Shown: positions 42,955-53,574 of the stretch, piece by piece
Layout: every line of letters starts with the position of its first letter
Position numbering within the stretch: position 1 is the stretch's first letter
Assembly: GCA_030066795.1 (NCBI GenBank)
Contig: JASJAW010000008.1
Span: 1 to 64,000, forward strand
Direction: 5' to 3'
Origin: Dinoroseobacter sp.
GTDB lineage: Bacteria > Pseudomonadota > Alphaproteobacteria > Rhodobacterales > Rhodobacteraceae
DNA length: 64,000 bases
The notes under the pieces: generated by a model
Databases searched by the model: none
What the model saw: the letters and a program-made list of their open reading frames with translations, nothing else
Told to the model about the DNA's origin: nothing
Position numbers and translations under genes: made by a program

Positions 42955-43635
42955 ATGCCCGAGCAAGCGCCCGCCAGCAGAACAAACGAGCACAATACGA
43001 GTGCAACTCCCATGGATTCCTCATCGTCTCTGATTGTTTGCCCCGAATGCGACGCGCTGCATTACGACCAGGATATACCAGCTGACAGCATTGGAAGGTG
43101 TATGCGGTGCGGAACAGTTCTGGCTGCGCAACATGCAGGCGCGATGACGCGAATTACAATGCTGGCTTTGGCGGCTCTCGTGCTGATGGTGGCTGCCATC
43201 TTTTTTCCGTTTCTGGATCTTCGGTCTCATGGGCTCGAGCACCGGGCTTCGATACTGGATGCGATCCTGGCGTTCTCTCGGGGGCCAATGATAATGCTGT
43301 CAATCGCCGTTGCGGTGTTGATTGTTGCCTTGCCAGTGCTGCGTCTGCTTGCGCTCGTCTATGTTTTTGCGCCTATGGCGCTTGGCTGGCATCCGGCGCG
43401 GCATGCAAAAGCAGCGTTCCGTTTCGCTGAACAGGTCAAGCCTTGGTCCATGGCCGAGATATTCATAATCGGCGTCGCGGTCGCTTTGGTGAAGGTTGCT
43501 GGGATTGCGAAGGTCGAAATCGGACCAGCTTTCTGGGCTTTGGCGGCGTTGGTCCTGATTACGGTTCTGAAAGACACTTTCATGTGCAGGTTTACGGTTT
43601 GGAAAACTCTGGCGCGTCGCAACACCGGATCCTGA
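42955..43635 (+). CDS. PqiA N-terminal-half-like membrane protein
   Basis: This protein of about 226 residues matches the N-terminal half of PqiA: a cysteine pair motif LIVCPECDALHYDQDI and CMRCGTVLAAQHAG (zinc ribbon), then four hydrophobic segments, first LALAALVLMVAAIFFPFLDL. PqiA in Escherichia has two such halves in one polypeptide; here they are separate genes. The start is uncertain: ATG at 42955 or 43012, neither with an ideal ribosome-binding site. The stop overlaps the start of the second half. Confidence 0.75.
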   Translation: MPEQAPASRTNEHNTSATPMDSSSSLIVCPECDALHYDQDIPADSIGRCMRCGTVLAAQHAGAMTRITMLALAALVLMVAAIFFPFLDLRSHGLEHRASILDAILAFSRGPMIMLSIAVAVLIVALPVLRLLALVYVFAPMALGWHPARHAKAAFRFAEQVKPWSMAEIFIIGVAVALVKVAGIAKVEIGPAFWALAALVLITVLKDTFMCRFTVWKTLARRNTGS

Positions 43636-44261
43636 CCGCGCGAGAGGCCGGGTATGTTGGTTGCCGCATGTGTGGTCGCGCCAACCCTGTGGGCGCTCAT
43701 GTTTGCACGCGTTGCGGTTCCAAACTTCCCACCAACGGCCGGGCCGGATTGCAACCCGTCTGGGCTTGGTTGATCGCGGGCCTCATTGCCTATATTCCCG
43801 CAAATCTCTGGCCTATGCTGAGGACGAGCGTTTTTGGAAGAACGCAAGAGAGCACAATCATCGGGGGGGTGGTTGAGCTGGTGGAGTACGGCTCTTATGG
43901 AGTGGCTTTCATTGTCTTTCTCGCTTCTGTGATGATCCCGATCGCGAAGTTCATTGCAATTGCCTATCTGGCCATAACACTTGAAGGGCGTACGCGGCTC
44001 TCAACCCACGATCGCATGAAGCTCTATGAGGTGGTGGAGTTCATCGGACGTTGGTCCATGATCGATGTCTTTGTTGTGGCGATTCTGACCGCGTTGGTGC
44101 AACTCGACTTCGCCGTTGCGATCAACCCGGGCATTGCAGCAGCGAGTTTTGCCTTATCGGTCGCATTCACGATGCTGGCTGCGCAGAGTTTTGACCCTCG
44201 GCTTATCTGGGACGGCCCGCAAAAAGCTGGACATTACGGTAAGTCAGGCACCAAATCATAA
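43632..44261 (+). CDS. PqiA C-terminal-half-like membrane protein
   Basis: This protein of about 209 residues repeats the pattern: YVGCRMCGRANPVGAHVCTRC (zinc ribbon) followed by four hydrophobic segments, with LWPMLRTSVFGR and FIVFLASVMIPIAKFIAIAY. The family motifs match the second half of PqiA. No ATG lies upstream of the first Cys-x2-Cys; a CTG at 43632 overlapping the first half's TGA is taken as the approximate start, or a TTG further upstream. Together with the first half it is expected to be the membrane partner of PqiB. Confidence 0.75.
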   Translation: MTAREAGYVGCRMCGRANPVGAHVCTRCGSKLPTNGRAGLQPVWAWLIAGLIAYIPANLWPMLRTSVFGRTQESTIIGGVVELVEYGSYGVAFIVFLASVMIPIAKFIAIAYLAITLEGRTRLSTHDRMKLYEVVEFIGRWSMIDVFVVAILTALVQLDFAVAINPGIAAASFALSVAFTMLAAQSFDPRLIWDGPQKAGHYGKSGTKS

Positions 44262-44265
44262 CCAG

Positions 44266-46368
44266 ATGAGCGATACAGAAGAGCCTACACCGCGTCCGGC
44301 CGAGCTGCAGGTCTTACCTCCGTCCCGGTCGGCATGGCGGAACTTGTCGCTTGTCTGGTTGGTGCCGATCGCTGCTTTGATCATATCGCTGGCGCTTGCA
44401 TGGCAATCCTGGTCGCAGCGCGGGGTTCAGATCGAGATCGTCTTTTCCAGCGCGGAAGGTGTGAATGCTGGTGAAACCGCGCTCCGTTTTCGCGAAGTTG
44501 TCATCGGTTCGGTAGAACGGATCAACTTCACGGATGACTTAGCGAATGTTGTGGTTACCGCACGCGTGAATAACGAAATCGCCCCATTCCTGGACGAAAG
44601 CGCGACGTTTTGGGTGGTTCGCCCGGAAGTTTCTGCCCGCGGTATCACCGGCCTCGGAACTGTATTGAGTGGGGTGTACATCGCTGGCGCCTGGGACGAT
44701 GACCGGGGCACGCCCCGCACAAGGTTTGAGGGGCTCGAGCGGCCGCCCCTTGCCGCACCAGGTCGCCTGGGTCGCCGAATAACTCTGCGCGCGTCCGATG
44801 GCGTCGGTTTGGGCGCAGGGGCTCCGGTCTTGTTTCGCGGTGTAGAGGTCGGCAGCCTGGAGACACCGCGTCTGACGCAGGCGGGCGATGCCGTCCTGAT
44901 CGATGCCTTTGTTGAAAGCCCGCACGACCAAAGGATTTCGTCCGCGACCCGCTTTTGGGATACATCCGGGTTTTCTGTCGCGATCGGGACGCAAGGCGTA
45001 TCGCTTGAGGTTGACAGTCTGGCGGCTTTGCTGGCGGGCGGGGTTGCCTTCGACAACGTTTTCGAGGGGGGGGAGCCGGTTCCGGATGATCGCGTGTTTG
45101 ATGTGTTTCCCAACGAACCCGCTGCCCGGCGTGCGCGGCTTTCGTCCCGAGGCTATGGTGGGGTCCGGTTGTCGGTTGCGTTTGGCGACACGATCTCAGG
45201 GCTGAGGCCCGGTGCAGCCGTGCAATTCGGAGGCCTCGAGGTCGGGGAGGTTTCTTCCCTATCGGCGGTTGTGCTCGATCCGGAGCGCGCACCCGGAGAT
45301 CTGGAACTCATCGCGAACATCACCGTCGATCCGGTTCTGCTCGGTCTTCCAAGTGACGCCGATACAGCGGCCACGCTCGACTTTCTGGAAACCGCCATAG
45401 CGTCCGGCCTTCGCGCTCGACTGGCCACGTCGGGGTTTCTGAGCGACAGACTGACCGTTGAGCTGGCCTCGGTTCCGGATGCGCCAGACGCTTCGTTGGA
45501 CCGGGATGCACAGCCGGCCCCGCGCATCCCTTCGGTTGAGGTTGACTTGCCGGACTTTTCGGCGACGGCCGAGGGCGTGCTGACCCGGATAACGGAGTTA
45601 CCGATCGAGGCCCTGATGGAACAAGCCATCCGTACTTTGGCGAGCATCGAAGGATTTGCAGCCGATCCCGCCCTGCGGGATGCGCCGGGTGCAGCAGTTG
45701 ATCTTTTTGAGGCCGCACGGGACGTTGTCACGGGCCCGGATGCGATAGCACTTCCGGGTGAACTACGGGGCATTGCTGCCGATATTCGCGGTATGATTGC
45801 GGACCTTCGCGAAGACCAAGCGCTTGCCAACCTATCGATCGCTCTTGCCAATGCGGCTGAAGCCAGCGCTGACTTTGCCGTGGCTGCTCAGCAGACACCC
45901 GCGCTCGTCGATGATCTGCGCGATCTCGCTGCACAGGCAGAAGCTCTTGAAGCAGATAAGCTGATCCGGACAGCACAGGCATTCCTCGAAAGCGCAGAGG
46001 CCATAGTCGGGGCGGAGGAAGCGCAAGATCTTGTGCCCGGTCTGAATGCGACGCTTGAGGAGCTGCGCGCAACACTCGCGGAGCTCCGTGACGGTGGTTT
46101 GATAGCGAACGCCAACGCGGCCATGCAATCGGCCGCAGATGCAGCGGACTCGGTTGCTACTGCTGCCGATACGCTTCCATCTGTCACGCAACGTATCGAC
46201 AACCTGGTGGTAGAAACCGAGGCGTTGGTGGCTTCCTACAGTGCGCAGTCGGACTTCAATACCGAAACGCTGACCGCGTTACGTGAGATAACAGCTGCAG
46301 CCCGCGCTATGTCTCAGCTCGCGCGCGAAATACAACGCTCCCCCAATTCCCTGATTTTTGGACGCTGA
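44266..46368 (+). CDS. PqiB-like MCE-domain protein
   Basis: This 700-residue protein has one N-terminal membrane helix (LVWLVPIAALIISLALAW, about residues 32-49). Three MCE-type domains follow, each with a RFRGVEVG-like motif (ALRFREVVIGSVERI, PVLFRGVEVGSLETP, AVQFGGLEVGEVSSL). A long helical, coiled-coil C-terminal part (about residues 440-690) has ALANAAEASADFAVAAQ-like repeats. PqiB forms a periplasm-spanning tube for lipid movement between the membranes. The ATG at 44266 follows the PqiA stop by 4 bases; the longer frame is a shadow. Confidence 0.9.
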   Translation: MSDTEEPTPRPAELQVLPPSRSAWRNLSLVWLVPIAALIISLALAWQSWSQRGVQIEIVFSSAEGVNAGETALRFREVVIGSVERINFTDDLANVVVTARVNNEIAPFLDESATFWVVRPEVSARGITGLGTVLSGVYIAGAWDDDRGTPRTRFEGLERPPLAAPGRLGRRITLRASDGVGLGAGAPVLFRGVEVGSLETPRLTQAGDAVLIDAFVESPHDQRISSATRFWDTSGFSVAIGTQGVSLEVDSLAALLAGGVAFDNVFEGGEPVPDDRVFDVFPNEPAARRARLSSRGYGGVRLSVAFGDTISGLRPGAAVQFGGLEVGEVSSLSAVVLDPERAPGDLELIANITVDPVLLGLPSDADTAATLDFLETAIASGLRARLATSGFLSDRLTVELASVPDAPDASLDRDAQPAPRIPSVEVDLPDFSATAEGVLTRITELPIEALMEQAIRTLASIEGFAADPALRDAPGAAVDLFEAARDVVTGPDAIALPGELRGIAADIRGMIADLREDQALANLSIALANAAEASADFAVAAQQTPALVDDLRDLAAQAEALEADKLIRTAQAFLESAEAIVGAEEAQDLVPGLNATLEELRATLAELRDGGLIANANAAMQSAADAADSVATAADTLPSVTQRIDNLVVETEALVASYSAQSDFNTETLTALREITAAARAMSQLAREIQRSPNSLIFGR

Positions 46369-46369
46369 G

Positions 46370-46948
46370 ATGATCGATACCCATAGACGTTCATTCGTTC
46401 TGTCGCTCTTGGCTGGCGCTGCCGTTATGGCAGGGTGTTCCCAGACACCAAGTCCGCGTTACCCGCTCAACCCGGTTGGCGGAACCGGAACAAAGTCACG
46501 TGTTTCGGCACGCACGGTCGAGATGCGCCGCGTTAGCCTTCCGGCGTACGCGGCCGGACCAAGCATCGTCGCTGGCGGTCCAACCGGGGCGCTTGTGCCG
46601 ACCGCCGGAGAGTGGGCCGATGATCCGGACAGGGCCATCACAGCAGCTCTTGCCGCCGGTGTCGAAGCCCGTAGCACGGCACGTACTTCCACCGAGCCCT
46701 GGCCCTTATCAGAGCCACCCGATGCGCGGGTGGAAGTGCGCTTCGATCAGTTGGTCGCGCGGACCGATGGCGTGTTCGTGCTTTTAGGTCAGATTGCCGT
46801 TTCATCGCCGAACGGTCAGGTGCGGGACAATCTCAGACGTGTGTCGCTGAATGTACCGATCACAGGGACGGATCCACAGGCCATCGCAGCGGCGCAGACT
46901 TCGGCGCTTGGATTGCTGGCGGACGAGATCGTCGCCGCATTGCGGTAG
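46370..46948 (+). CDS. PqiC-like outer-membrane lipoprotein
   Basis: This 192-residue protein has a lipobox (LLAGAAVMAGC, Cys at about residue 25), preceded by HRRSFVLS. The mature part follows the ABC-type transport auxiliary/PqiC pattern, with VEMRRVSLPAYAAG and VEVRFDQLVARTDG. It docks the PqiB tube at the outer membrane. Starts 1 base after the pqiB stop, completing a pqiA-pqiA-pqiB-pqiC operon. Confidence 0.82.
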   Translation: MIDTHRRSFVLSLLAGAAVMAGCSQTPSPRYPLNPVGGTGTKSRVSARTVEMRRVSLPAYAAGPSIVAGGPTGALVPTAGEWADDPDRAITAALAAGVEARSTARTSTEPWPLSEPPDARVEVRFDQLVARTDGVFVLLGQIAVSSPNGQVRDNLRRVSLNVPITGTDPQAIAAAQTSALGLLADEIVAALR

Positions 46949-47024
46949 CCTGCCGAAGCGATGCGTCAGAGTGTGCGCCGGACACCATGTTTCTTTTGTC
47001 TAGGAATGGTGCGTGAAGCTGATC

Positions 47025-47048
47025 ACCTAACAGCGACCGCCGTTAGGT
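47025..47048. promoter_or_regulatory. Inverted repeat between the pqi and hyp clusters
   Basis: ACCTAAC (47025-47031) and GTTAGGT (47042-47048) are perfect 7-base arms around a 10-base spacer. It sits 80 bases after pqiC and 80 before hypF. It could be a terminator for pqi, as GGGGGTTTT follows, or an operator for hypF. Undecided. Confidence 0.4.
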
Positions 47049-47129
47049 CTGCGGGGGTTTTGCCGACTTACTGCGCATTTGCTGTCAAACCACTGTTGCC
47101 GGAATGAAGCTCAAGGTCATTATGGGAGT

Positions 47130-49361
47130 ATGAGAGTAGGGCGTGAGATCCGTGTGCGAGGACAAGTGCAAGGCGTTGGCTTCCGACCGTTCGTTTACCA
47201 GCTTGCCCTCCGTTTTAACGCTACCGGGCACGTCCTAAACGACGGGGAGGGCGTCTTGATCCGCATCTCTTGTGAGGATCCGGATGCTTTCGTACGGGCG
47301 TTGCGCGCCGAAGCACCCAGCTTGGCAAAGATCGACAGAATTGACGTGGCGAAGGCCGAGAGCCTGCCGACAGCCGAGTTCGAGATCGCAATGTCAGGGG
47401 AGGCTGGTGCTGAGACGCGGGTGACACCGGATGCCGCGACCTGCGCGGAGTGTGTCGCAGAAATCCAAGGTGCCGGGCGCCGGGCGGAGTACGCCTTTAC
47501 CAATTGCACGAATTGTGGCCCCCGGTTCACGATACTGCGTCAATTGCCGTATGACCGGGCACAGACGAGCATGGCGCCGTTTCAGATGTGTGCAGCTTGC
47601 CGGAAAGAATACGAAGACCCGCTGGACCGTCGGTTCCATGCACAACCGATTGCCTGCCCATACTGCGGGCCCACTCTTTCTATGGTCCCCGCGGCACCGG
47701 ATGCGATGGCAGACGCGGTGCAGCGGCTCTGCGATGGCCAGATACTGGCGATCAAGGGACTGGGTGGTTTCCATCTGGCCTGCGACGCCACAAATGCTGA
47801 TGCGGTCGCGGAACTGCGCGCGCGTAAGCGGCGACCGTCGAAGCCGCTTGCGGTGATGGCGTCTCTGGACTGGATCAAGGCGCACACGGTCTCCAGCGCT
47901 GAAGAAGAGGCTTTTCTTACAGACCCCGCCGCGCCCATCGTGATCTTGAGCGGTGAGACGGGTTTGCCGGACGGGATTGCGCCTGGCCTCGATGCAGTTG
48001 GGTGGATGTTGCCCTATACGCCGCTGCACCATTTGCTGCTCGCGAGTGTTCAGCGGCCGTTGGTGATGACGTCCGGCAACCTTTCGGGAGAACCGCAGGT
48101 CATCGGCAATGACGAGGCGCAGGAGAAGCTCGGGCATATCGCGGACGCAACCTTGCTCCACAATCGTGACATCGCGCGCAGACTCGATGACAGCGTGATG
48201 CGAGTTGGGCCTTCCGGGCCTATGGTGTTGCGCCGCGCGCGGGGGCAGGTGCCCGGGACGCTCGATTTGCCGCCGGGCTTCGACGGCATGAAGGATGTCG
48301 TTGCCTTTGGGGCGCACCTGAAATCGGCGATTTGTTTGACGAAGAACGGCCAAGCGTTGCTGTCCCATCATCTGGGTGATCTGGATGATCCGCTGACGTG
48401 GGAGGAGTTCTTAAAAGCGGACGCGGACTACGCAGCGCTCTTCGATCATGATCCAGCCGCTGTCGCCTGCGATCTTCATCCCGATTACCGATCCACAGCA
48501 CATGCAAAAAGTCGGGGCCTACCAGTGGTCGAAGTCCAGCATCACCATGCGCATCTTGCCGCCTGTCTGGCAGAGAACGCTTGGCCGCGGGATGGGGGAA
48601 AAGTCGCCGGTATTATCCTCGATGGTCTGGGTCTTGGAACAGATGGCACGGTTTGGGGCGGAGAGCTGCTGCTGGGAGACTACGCTGGGTTCGAGCGGCG
48701 TGCCCATCTGCGCGCGGCCCCTTTGCCTGGTGGGGATGCGGCCGGGCGGGAACCGTGGCGCAATTTGATGGCGCGGCTCGATCAAGCAGGGCTCGCAAAC
48801 CTGAGCGATCGGACGCTCAAAGGCAAACCCCTTGATCCACTTCGGCAGGCAGTTGCGAAAGGCGTGAATGCGCCGCTGTCCAGTTCCGCTGGTCGGCTGT
48901 TTGATGCGGTTGCAGCCATGCTGGACATTTGCCGCGACCGCCAGAGTTTCGAGGGCGAAGCGGCGATGAGATTGGAAAGTCTTGCCCGCATGGCCTCGCC
49001 CGATGAGGCTAATAAGGCATACGACCTGAGGGTAGACGGCTCAGTCATCGACCCGGCCCCGCTCTGGGAGTGCATCGAGCGCGACCTTCTGGGCGGTCAG
49101 AGCAAGGCGGCCATCTCTTTAAGATTTCACGCGGGTCTTGCGCGGGCCTTTTCTCAGAAAGCCTTGCACTTGTTGGGCTCTGGCGACGCTCAGGCCGTTG
49201 CCTTGTCCGGAGGATGCTTTCAGAATGGTTTGCTTCTGGAACAGGTGCTGCGTGCGCTGGGCGACGTGCCTGTTTTGATCCATACCCAAGTGCCCGCCAA
49301 TGATGGTGGACTCGCGCTAGGTCAGGCTCTTGTCGCCTTGTCCCAGATGGAAACCAACTGA
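47130..49361 (+). CDS. hypF: Hydrogenase maturation carbamoyltransferase HypF
   Basis: This 743-residue enzyme starts the synthesis of cyanide ligands for the NiFe site by carbamoyl transfer to HypE. In order: an acylphosphatase domain (RVRGQVQGVGFRPFVYQ), two zinc fingers (CAECVAEI ... CTNCGPRFT; CAACRKEY ... CPYCGPT), a YrdC-like domain (LAIKGLGGFHLACDATN) and a C-terminal Kae1-like domain (VEVQHHHAHLAACLAE). All motifs are intact. The start at 47130 is preceded by GGGAG only one base away, so a GTG at 47151 is a less likely alternative. It precedes hupSL as in Rhodobacter capsulatus, though without hupTUV in front. Confidence 0.95.
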   Translation: MRVGREIRVRGQVQGVGFRPFVYQLALRFNATGHVLNDGEGVLIRISCEDPDAFVRALRAEAPSLAKIDRIDVAKAESLPTAEFEIAMSGEAGAETRVTPDAATCAECVAEIQGAGRRAEYAFTNCTNCGPRFTILRQLPYDRAQTSMAPFQMCAACRKEYEDPLDRRFHAQPIACPYCGPTLSMVPAAPDAMADAVQRLCDGQILAIKGLGGFHLACDATNADAVAELRARKRRPSKPLAVMASLDWIKAHTVSSAEEEAFLTDPAAPIVILSGETGLPDGIAPGLDAVGWMLPYTPLHHLLLASVQRPLVMTSGNLSGEPQVIGNDEAQEKLGHIADATLLHNRDIARRLDDSVMRVGPSGPMVLRRARGQVPGTLDLPPGFDGMKDVVAFGAHLKSAICLTKNGQALLSHHLGDLDDPLTWEEFLKADADYAALFDHDPAAVACDLHPDYRSTAHAKSRGLPVVEVQHHHAHLAACLAENAWPRDGGKVAGIILDGLGLGTDGTVWGGELLLGDYAGFERRAHLRAAPLPGGDAAGREPWRNLMARLDQAGLANLSDRTLKGKPLDPLRQAVAKGVNAPLSSSAGRLFDAVAAMLDICRDRQSFEGEAAMRLESLARMASPDEANKAYDLRVDGSVIDPAPLWECIERDLLGGQSKAAISLRFHAGLARAFSQKALHLLGSGDAQAVALSGGCFQNGLLLEQVLRALGDVPVLIHTQVPANDGGLALGQALVALSQMETN

Positions 49362-49394
49362 CCGCTAAGGCGCGCTGGTGGTAACAGCCCTTTC

Positions 49395-49408
49395 ATGATC
49401 TATGTCAA
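49395..49408. promoter_or_regulatory. Weak FNR/FixK-type box upstream of hupS
   Basis: ATGATCTATGTCAA resembles TTGAT-N4-ATCAA with two mismatches. It lies 182 bases before the hupS start, between hypF and hupS. FNR- or FixK-type activation of hup genes is known in alphaproteobacteria. It may be a chance match. Confidence 0.35.
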
Positions 49409-49576
49409 ATTGAGTTTTGTGAGCGGTATAACCTTTTGTTTTGATTTGGTTTTGACCTTTTGTCGCACCATTGGCCTTCTGCGTCGCCGCGTTTCTCCCG
49501 TGTGCTGCACACTTGACTCTAAATCTCGCGCGCGCGTGGCGGGCGGCTTGGAGTCATTTCCGTATAGGAGGATGTC

Positions 49577-50677
49577 GTGTCTGAAATCGAAACCTTTTAC
49601 GATGTGATGCGCAGGCAGGGGATCACCCGCCGGAGCTTCATGAAGTACTGTACGCTGACAGCCAGTGCGCTCGGCCTCGGACCGGCTTTCGTCCCGAAGA
49701 TAGCCCATGCGATGGAAACCAAACCGCGGACACCGGTGATCTGGGTGCATGGGTTGGAATGCACCTGCTGTTCAGAAAGCTTCATTCGCTCGGCCCATCC
49801 GCTGGCGAAAGATGTCGTGCTCTCGATGATCAGCCTCGACTACGACGACACGCTGATGGCAGCCGCTGGACATGCAGCTGAAGCCGCGATGGCCGATACC
49901 ATCGAGAAGTACAAAGGCAATTACATCCTGGCCGTGGAGGGCAATCCACCCCTCAACGAAGACGGGATGTTCTGCATCTCGGGCGGCAAGCCCTTTGTTG
50001 AGAAGCTGAAATACGCCGCCAAAGACGCCAAGGCGATAATCAGCTGGGGCGCTTGCGCCTCCTACGGCTGCGTGCAGGCCGCCGCGCCGAACCCGACCCA
50101 GGCGACCCCGGTGCACAAAGTCATCACCGATAAGCCGATCATCAAGGTGCCTGGATGTCCGCCGATCGCGGAGGTCATGACCGGTGTAATCACCTATATG
50201 CTGACCTTCGATCGCATGCCGGAACTCGACCGCCAGGGGCGCCCGGCCATGTTTTATGGTCAGCGCATCCACGACAAATGCTACCGCCGTCCGCATTTCG
50301 ACGCCGGTCAGTTTGTCGAAGCCTGGGACGACGAGAACTCCAAGAAGGGCTACTGCCTTTATAAAATGGGCTGCAAAGGCCCAACCACCTACAACGCCTG
50401 TTCTACTGTGCGCTGGAACGAGGGCGTCAGCTTCCCGATCCAGTCAGGTCACGGCTGTATCGGTTGCTCCGAAGACGGGTTCTGGGATCAGGGCAGCTTC
50501 TACGACCGTGTGACCGACCTCACGCAATTCGGGGTCGAGGCCAACGCCGACAAGGTCGGTCTGGCTGCGGCCGGCGTCGTTGGCGGCGGGATCGCGCTGC
50601 ATACGGCCGTAACCGCGTTGAAGGCTGCGCAGAACAAAGCGCAAGCCTCTAGCGAAACCAACAAAGAGGAGGCCTGA
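49577..50677 (+). CDS. hupS: [NiFe] uptake hydrogenase small subunit HupS
   Basis: This 366-residue Fe-S subunit of a membrane-bound group 1 hydrogenase has a Tat leader ([18 protein letters not shown]). Its proximal cluster region is ECTCCSES with Cys62, Cys64 and Cys65, WGACASYGC with Cys160 and Cys165, and PGCPP with Cys194. Compared with Escherichia Hyd-1, Cys64 and Cys165 are the two extra cysteines of the [4Fe-3S] cluster, which marks oxygen-tolerant enzymes. Medial and distal cluster ligands are visible ([36 protein letters not shown]). A membrane anchor helix ([19 protein letters not shown]) ends the protein. The start is a GTG at 49577, with AGGAGG before it. Confidence 0.97.
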   Translation: MSEIETFYDVMRRQGITRRSFMKYCTLTASALGLGPAFVPKIAHAMETKPRTPVIWVHGLECTCCSESFIRSAHPLAKDVVLSMISLDYDDTLMAAAGHAAEAAMADTIEKYKGNYILAVEGNPPLNEDGMFCISGGKPFVEKLKYAAKDAKAIISWGACASYGCVQAAAPNPTQATPVHKVITDKPIIKVPGCPPIAEVMTGVITYMLTFDRMPELDRQGRPAMFYGQRIHDKCYRRPHFDAGQFVEAWDDENSKKGYCLYKMGCKGPTTYNACSTVRWNEGVSFPIQSGHGCIGCSEDGFWDQGSFYDRVTDLTQFGVEANADKVGLAAAGVVGGGIALHTAVTALKAAQNKAQASSETNKEEA

Positions 50678-50679
50678 TC

Positions 50680-52473
<1,794 letters not shown>

Positions 52474-52484
52474 GGGAGGGGGAC

Positions 52485-52655
52485 ATGAAGAAACTCATCA
52501 CCCTCTCGCTTCTTGCTCCGGGAACAGCGCTGGCCCACGGCGGCCACGCTCCGGTGCCGGAGGCGGCACATGGTCTGGTTCATGGAGCCGCGCCCTTTGG
52601 TCTTATGATCGTAGCGTTCGTCGTGGCCGGTCTGATCTGGAGGGCGCGTCCATGA
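52485..52655 (+). CDS. Small exported His-rich one-helix protein between hupL and hupC
   Basis: This 56-residue gene is easily missed. It has a signal-like N-terminus (KKLITLSLLAPGTALA), a histidine-rich HGGHAPVPEAAHGLVHG stretch, and one hydrophobic helix (GLMIVAFVVAGLIW) ending RARP. GGGAGGGGGAC precedes the ATG, and the TGA overlaps the hupC ATG. The pattern resembles the small DUF6732-type proteins I recall in Rhodobacterales, but this is not confirmed. Its position suggests a role in the hydrogenase complex, such as metal binding or membrane docking. Confidence 0.65.
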   Translation: MKKLITLSLLAPGTALAHGGHAPVPEAAHGLVHGAAPFGLMIVAFVVAGLIWRARP

Positions 52656-53440
52656 AGGTTGAAGTCGAAGAGCCAACCACGGAGCTTCAGCGCCCGAAGA
52701 TTGATTTTTATTCGGCGTCAGTTCTGACCGGGGACGCCACGGCCGAAGATCTTGAGACGATCAAGCGCCATACCTCGGTCTATGTCTACGAAACACCAGT
52801 GCGGCTTTGGCACTGGATCAATGCGGCAGCCATCCTAGTGCTCTGCGTCACGGGCTGGTTCATTGGCAATCCGCCTCCGACTATGGAGATCGGAGAGGCC
52901 ACGAACCAGTTCGTGTTCGGCTACATTCGGTTCGCGCATTTCGCGGCCGCGATGGTCATGACGATCGGCTTTTTCGGGCGCATCTACTGGAGCTTCGTGG
53001 GCAACCACCACTCCAAGCAGATGTTCCGCCTGCCAATCCATAAGGCCGAATGGTGGAAGGAAGTCTTCTTCGAGATGCGCTGGTACATGTTTCTTGAGAA
53101 AGAGCCGAAGAAGTATGTCGGTCACAACCCGCTGGCACAGATCGCCATGTTCTTCTTTATGACTTTGGGCATGACCTTCATGATCGTGACGGGTTTCACC
53201 CTCTATGCAGAAGGCTTGGGCGCGGATCACTGGTTGTCGACCCTGACCGGGCCGATTCTCGCACTCGTCGGGAACAGCCAGGTGATGCATTCGCTGCACC
53301 ATCTGGGCATGTGGGCCATCGTGATCTTTGTCATGATCCATATCTATGCAGCGATCCGTGAAGACATCATGTCGCGCCAATCAATGGTTTCGACCATGCT
53401 CTCGGGTCACAGGACCTTCAAGGATGACCGGCCCGAGTAA
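52652..53440 (+). CDS. hupC: Hydrogenase b-type cytochrome subunit HupC
   Basis: This 262-residue membrane protein anchors HupSL and passes electrons to the quinone pool. Four hydrophobic segments carry the haem ligands: LWHWINAAAILVLCVTGWFI, YIRFAHFAAAMVMTIGFF, MFFFMTLGMTFMIVTGFTLY and HSLHHLGMWAIVIFVMIHIY. It is slightly long because of a 40-residue hydrophilic N-terminus. The ATG overlaps the TGA of the small gene upstream. A strong terminator follows the gene, so hupSLC is probably a transcription unit of its own. Confidence 0.95.
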   Translation: MKVEVEEPTTELQRPKIDFYSASVLTGDATAEDLETIKRHTSVYVYETPVRLWHWINAAAILVLCVTGWFIGNPPPTMEIGEATNQFVFGYIRFAHFAAAMVMTIGFFGRIYWSFVGNHHSKQMFRLPIHKAEWWKEVFFEMRWYMFLEKEPKKYVGHNPLAQIAMFFFMTLGMTFMIVTGFTLYAEGLGADHWLSTLTGPILALVGNSQVMHSLHHLGMWAIVIFVMIHIYAAIREDIMSRQSMVSTMLSGHRTFKDDRPE

Positions 53441-53477
53441 GTGGCGACCGCTTGAAAAATGTATTACTATCAGAAGG

Positions 53478-53503
53478 AAGGCGCATCTATCTAGGTGCGC
53501 CTT
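53478..53503 (+). terminator. Intrinsic terminator after hupC
   Basis: AAGGCGCA (53478-53485) pairs with TGCGCCTT (53496-53503), with a 10-base loop, followed by TCTCTGGTTTTC. It lies 37 bases after the hupC stop and implies that the maturation genes need their own promoter. Confidence 0.75.
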
Positions 53504-53574
53504 TCTCTGGTTTTCGGGCCTCGCCACAAGTTTCAATTCAAAAACGCATCTCCGACTTTAGGCGTAGATGGCCT

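Noticed and set aside
49460-49470. HupR-type TTG-N5-CAA operator near TTGTCGCACCA
   Set aside because: The right half is CCA instead of CAA and no second copy is seen, so it is too weak to list.
49362-49576. A sigma54 (-24/-12) promoter before hupS
   Set aside because: I do not find the GG-N10-GC spacing with TGGCAC and TTGC in this interval, so sigma54 control is not supported; the weak FNR-type box is the only candidate noted.
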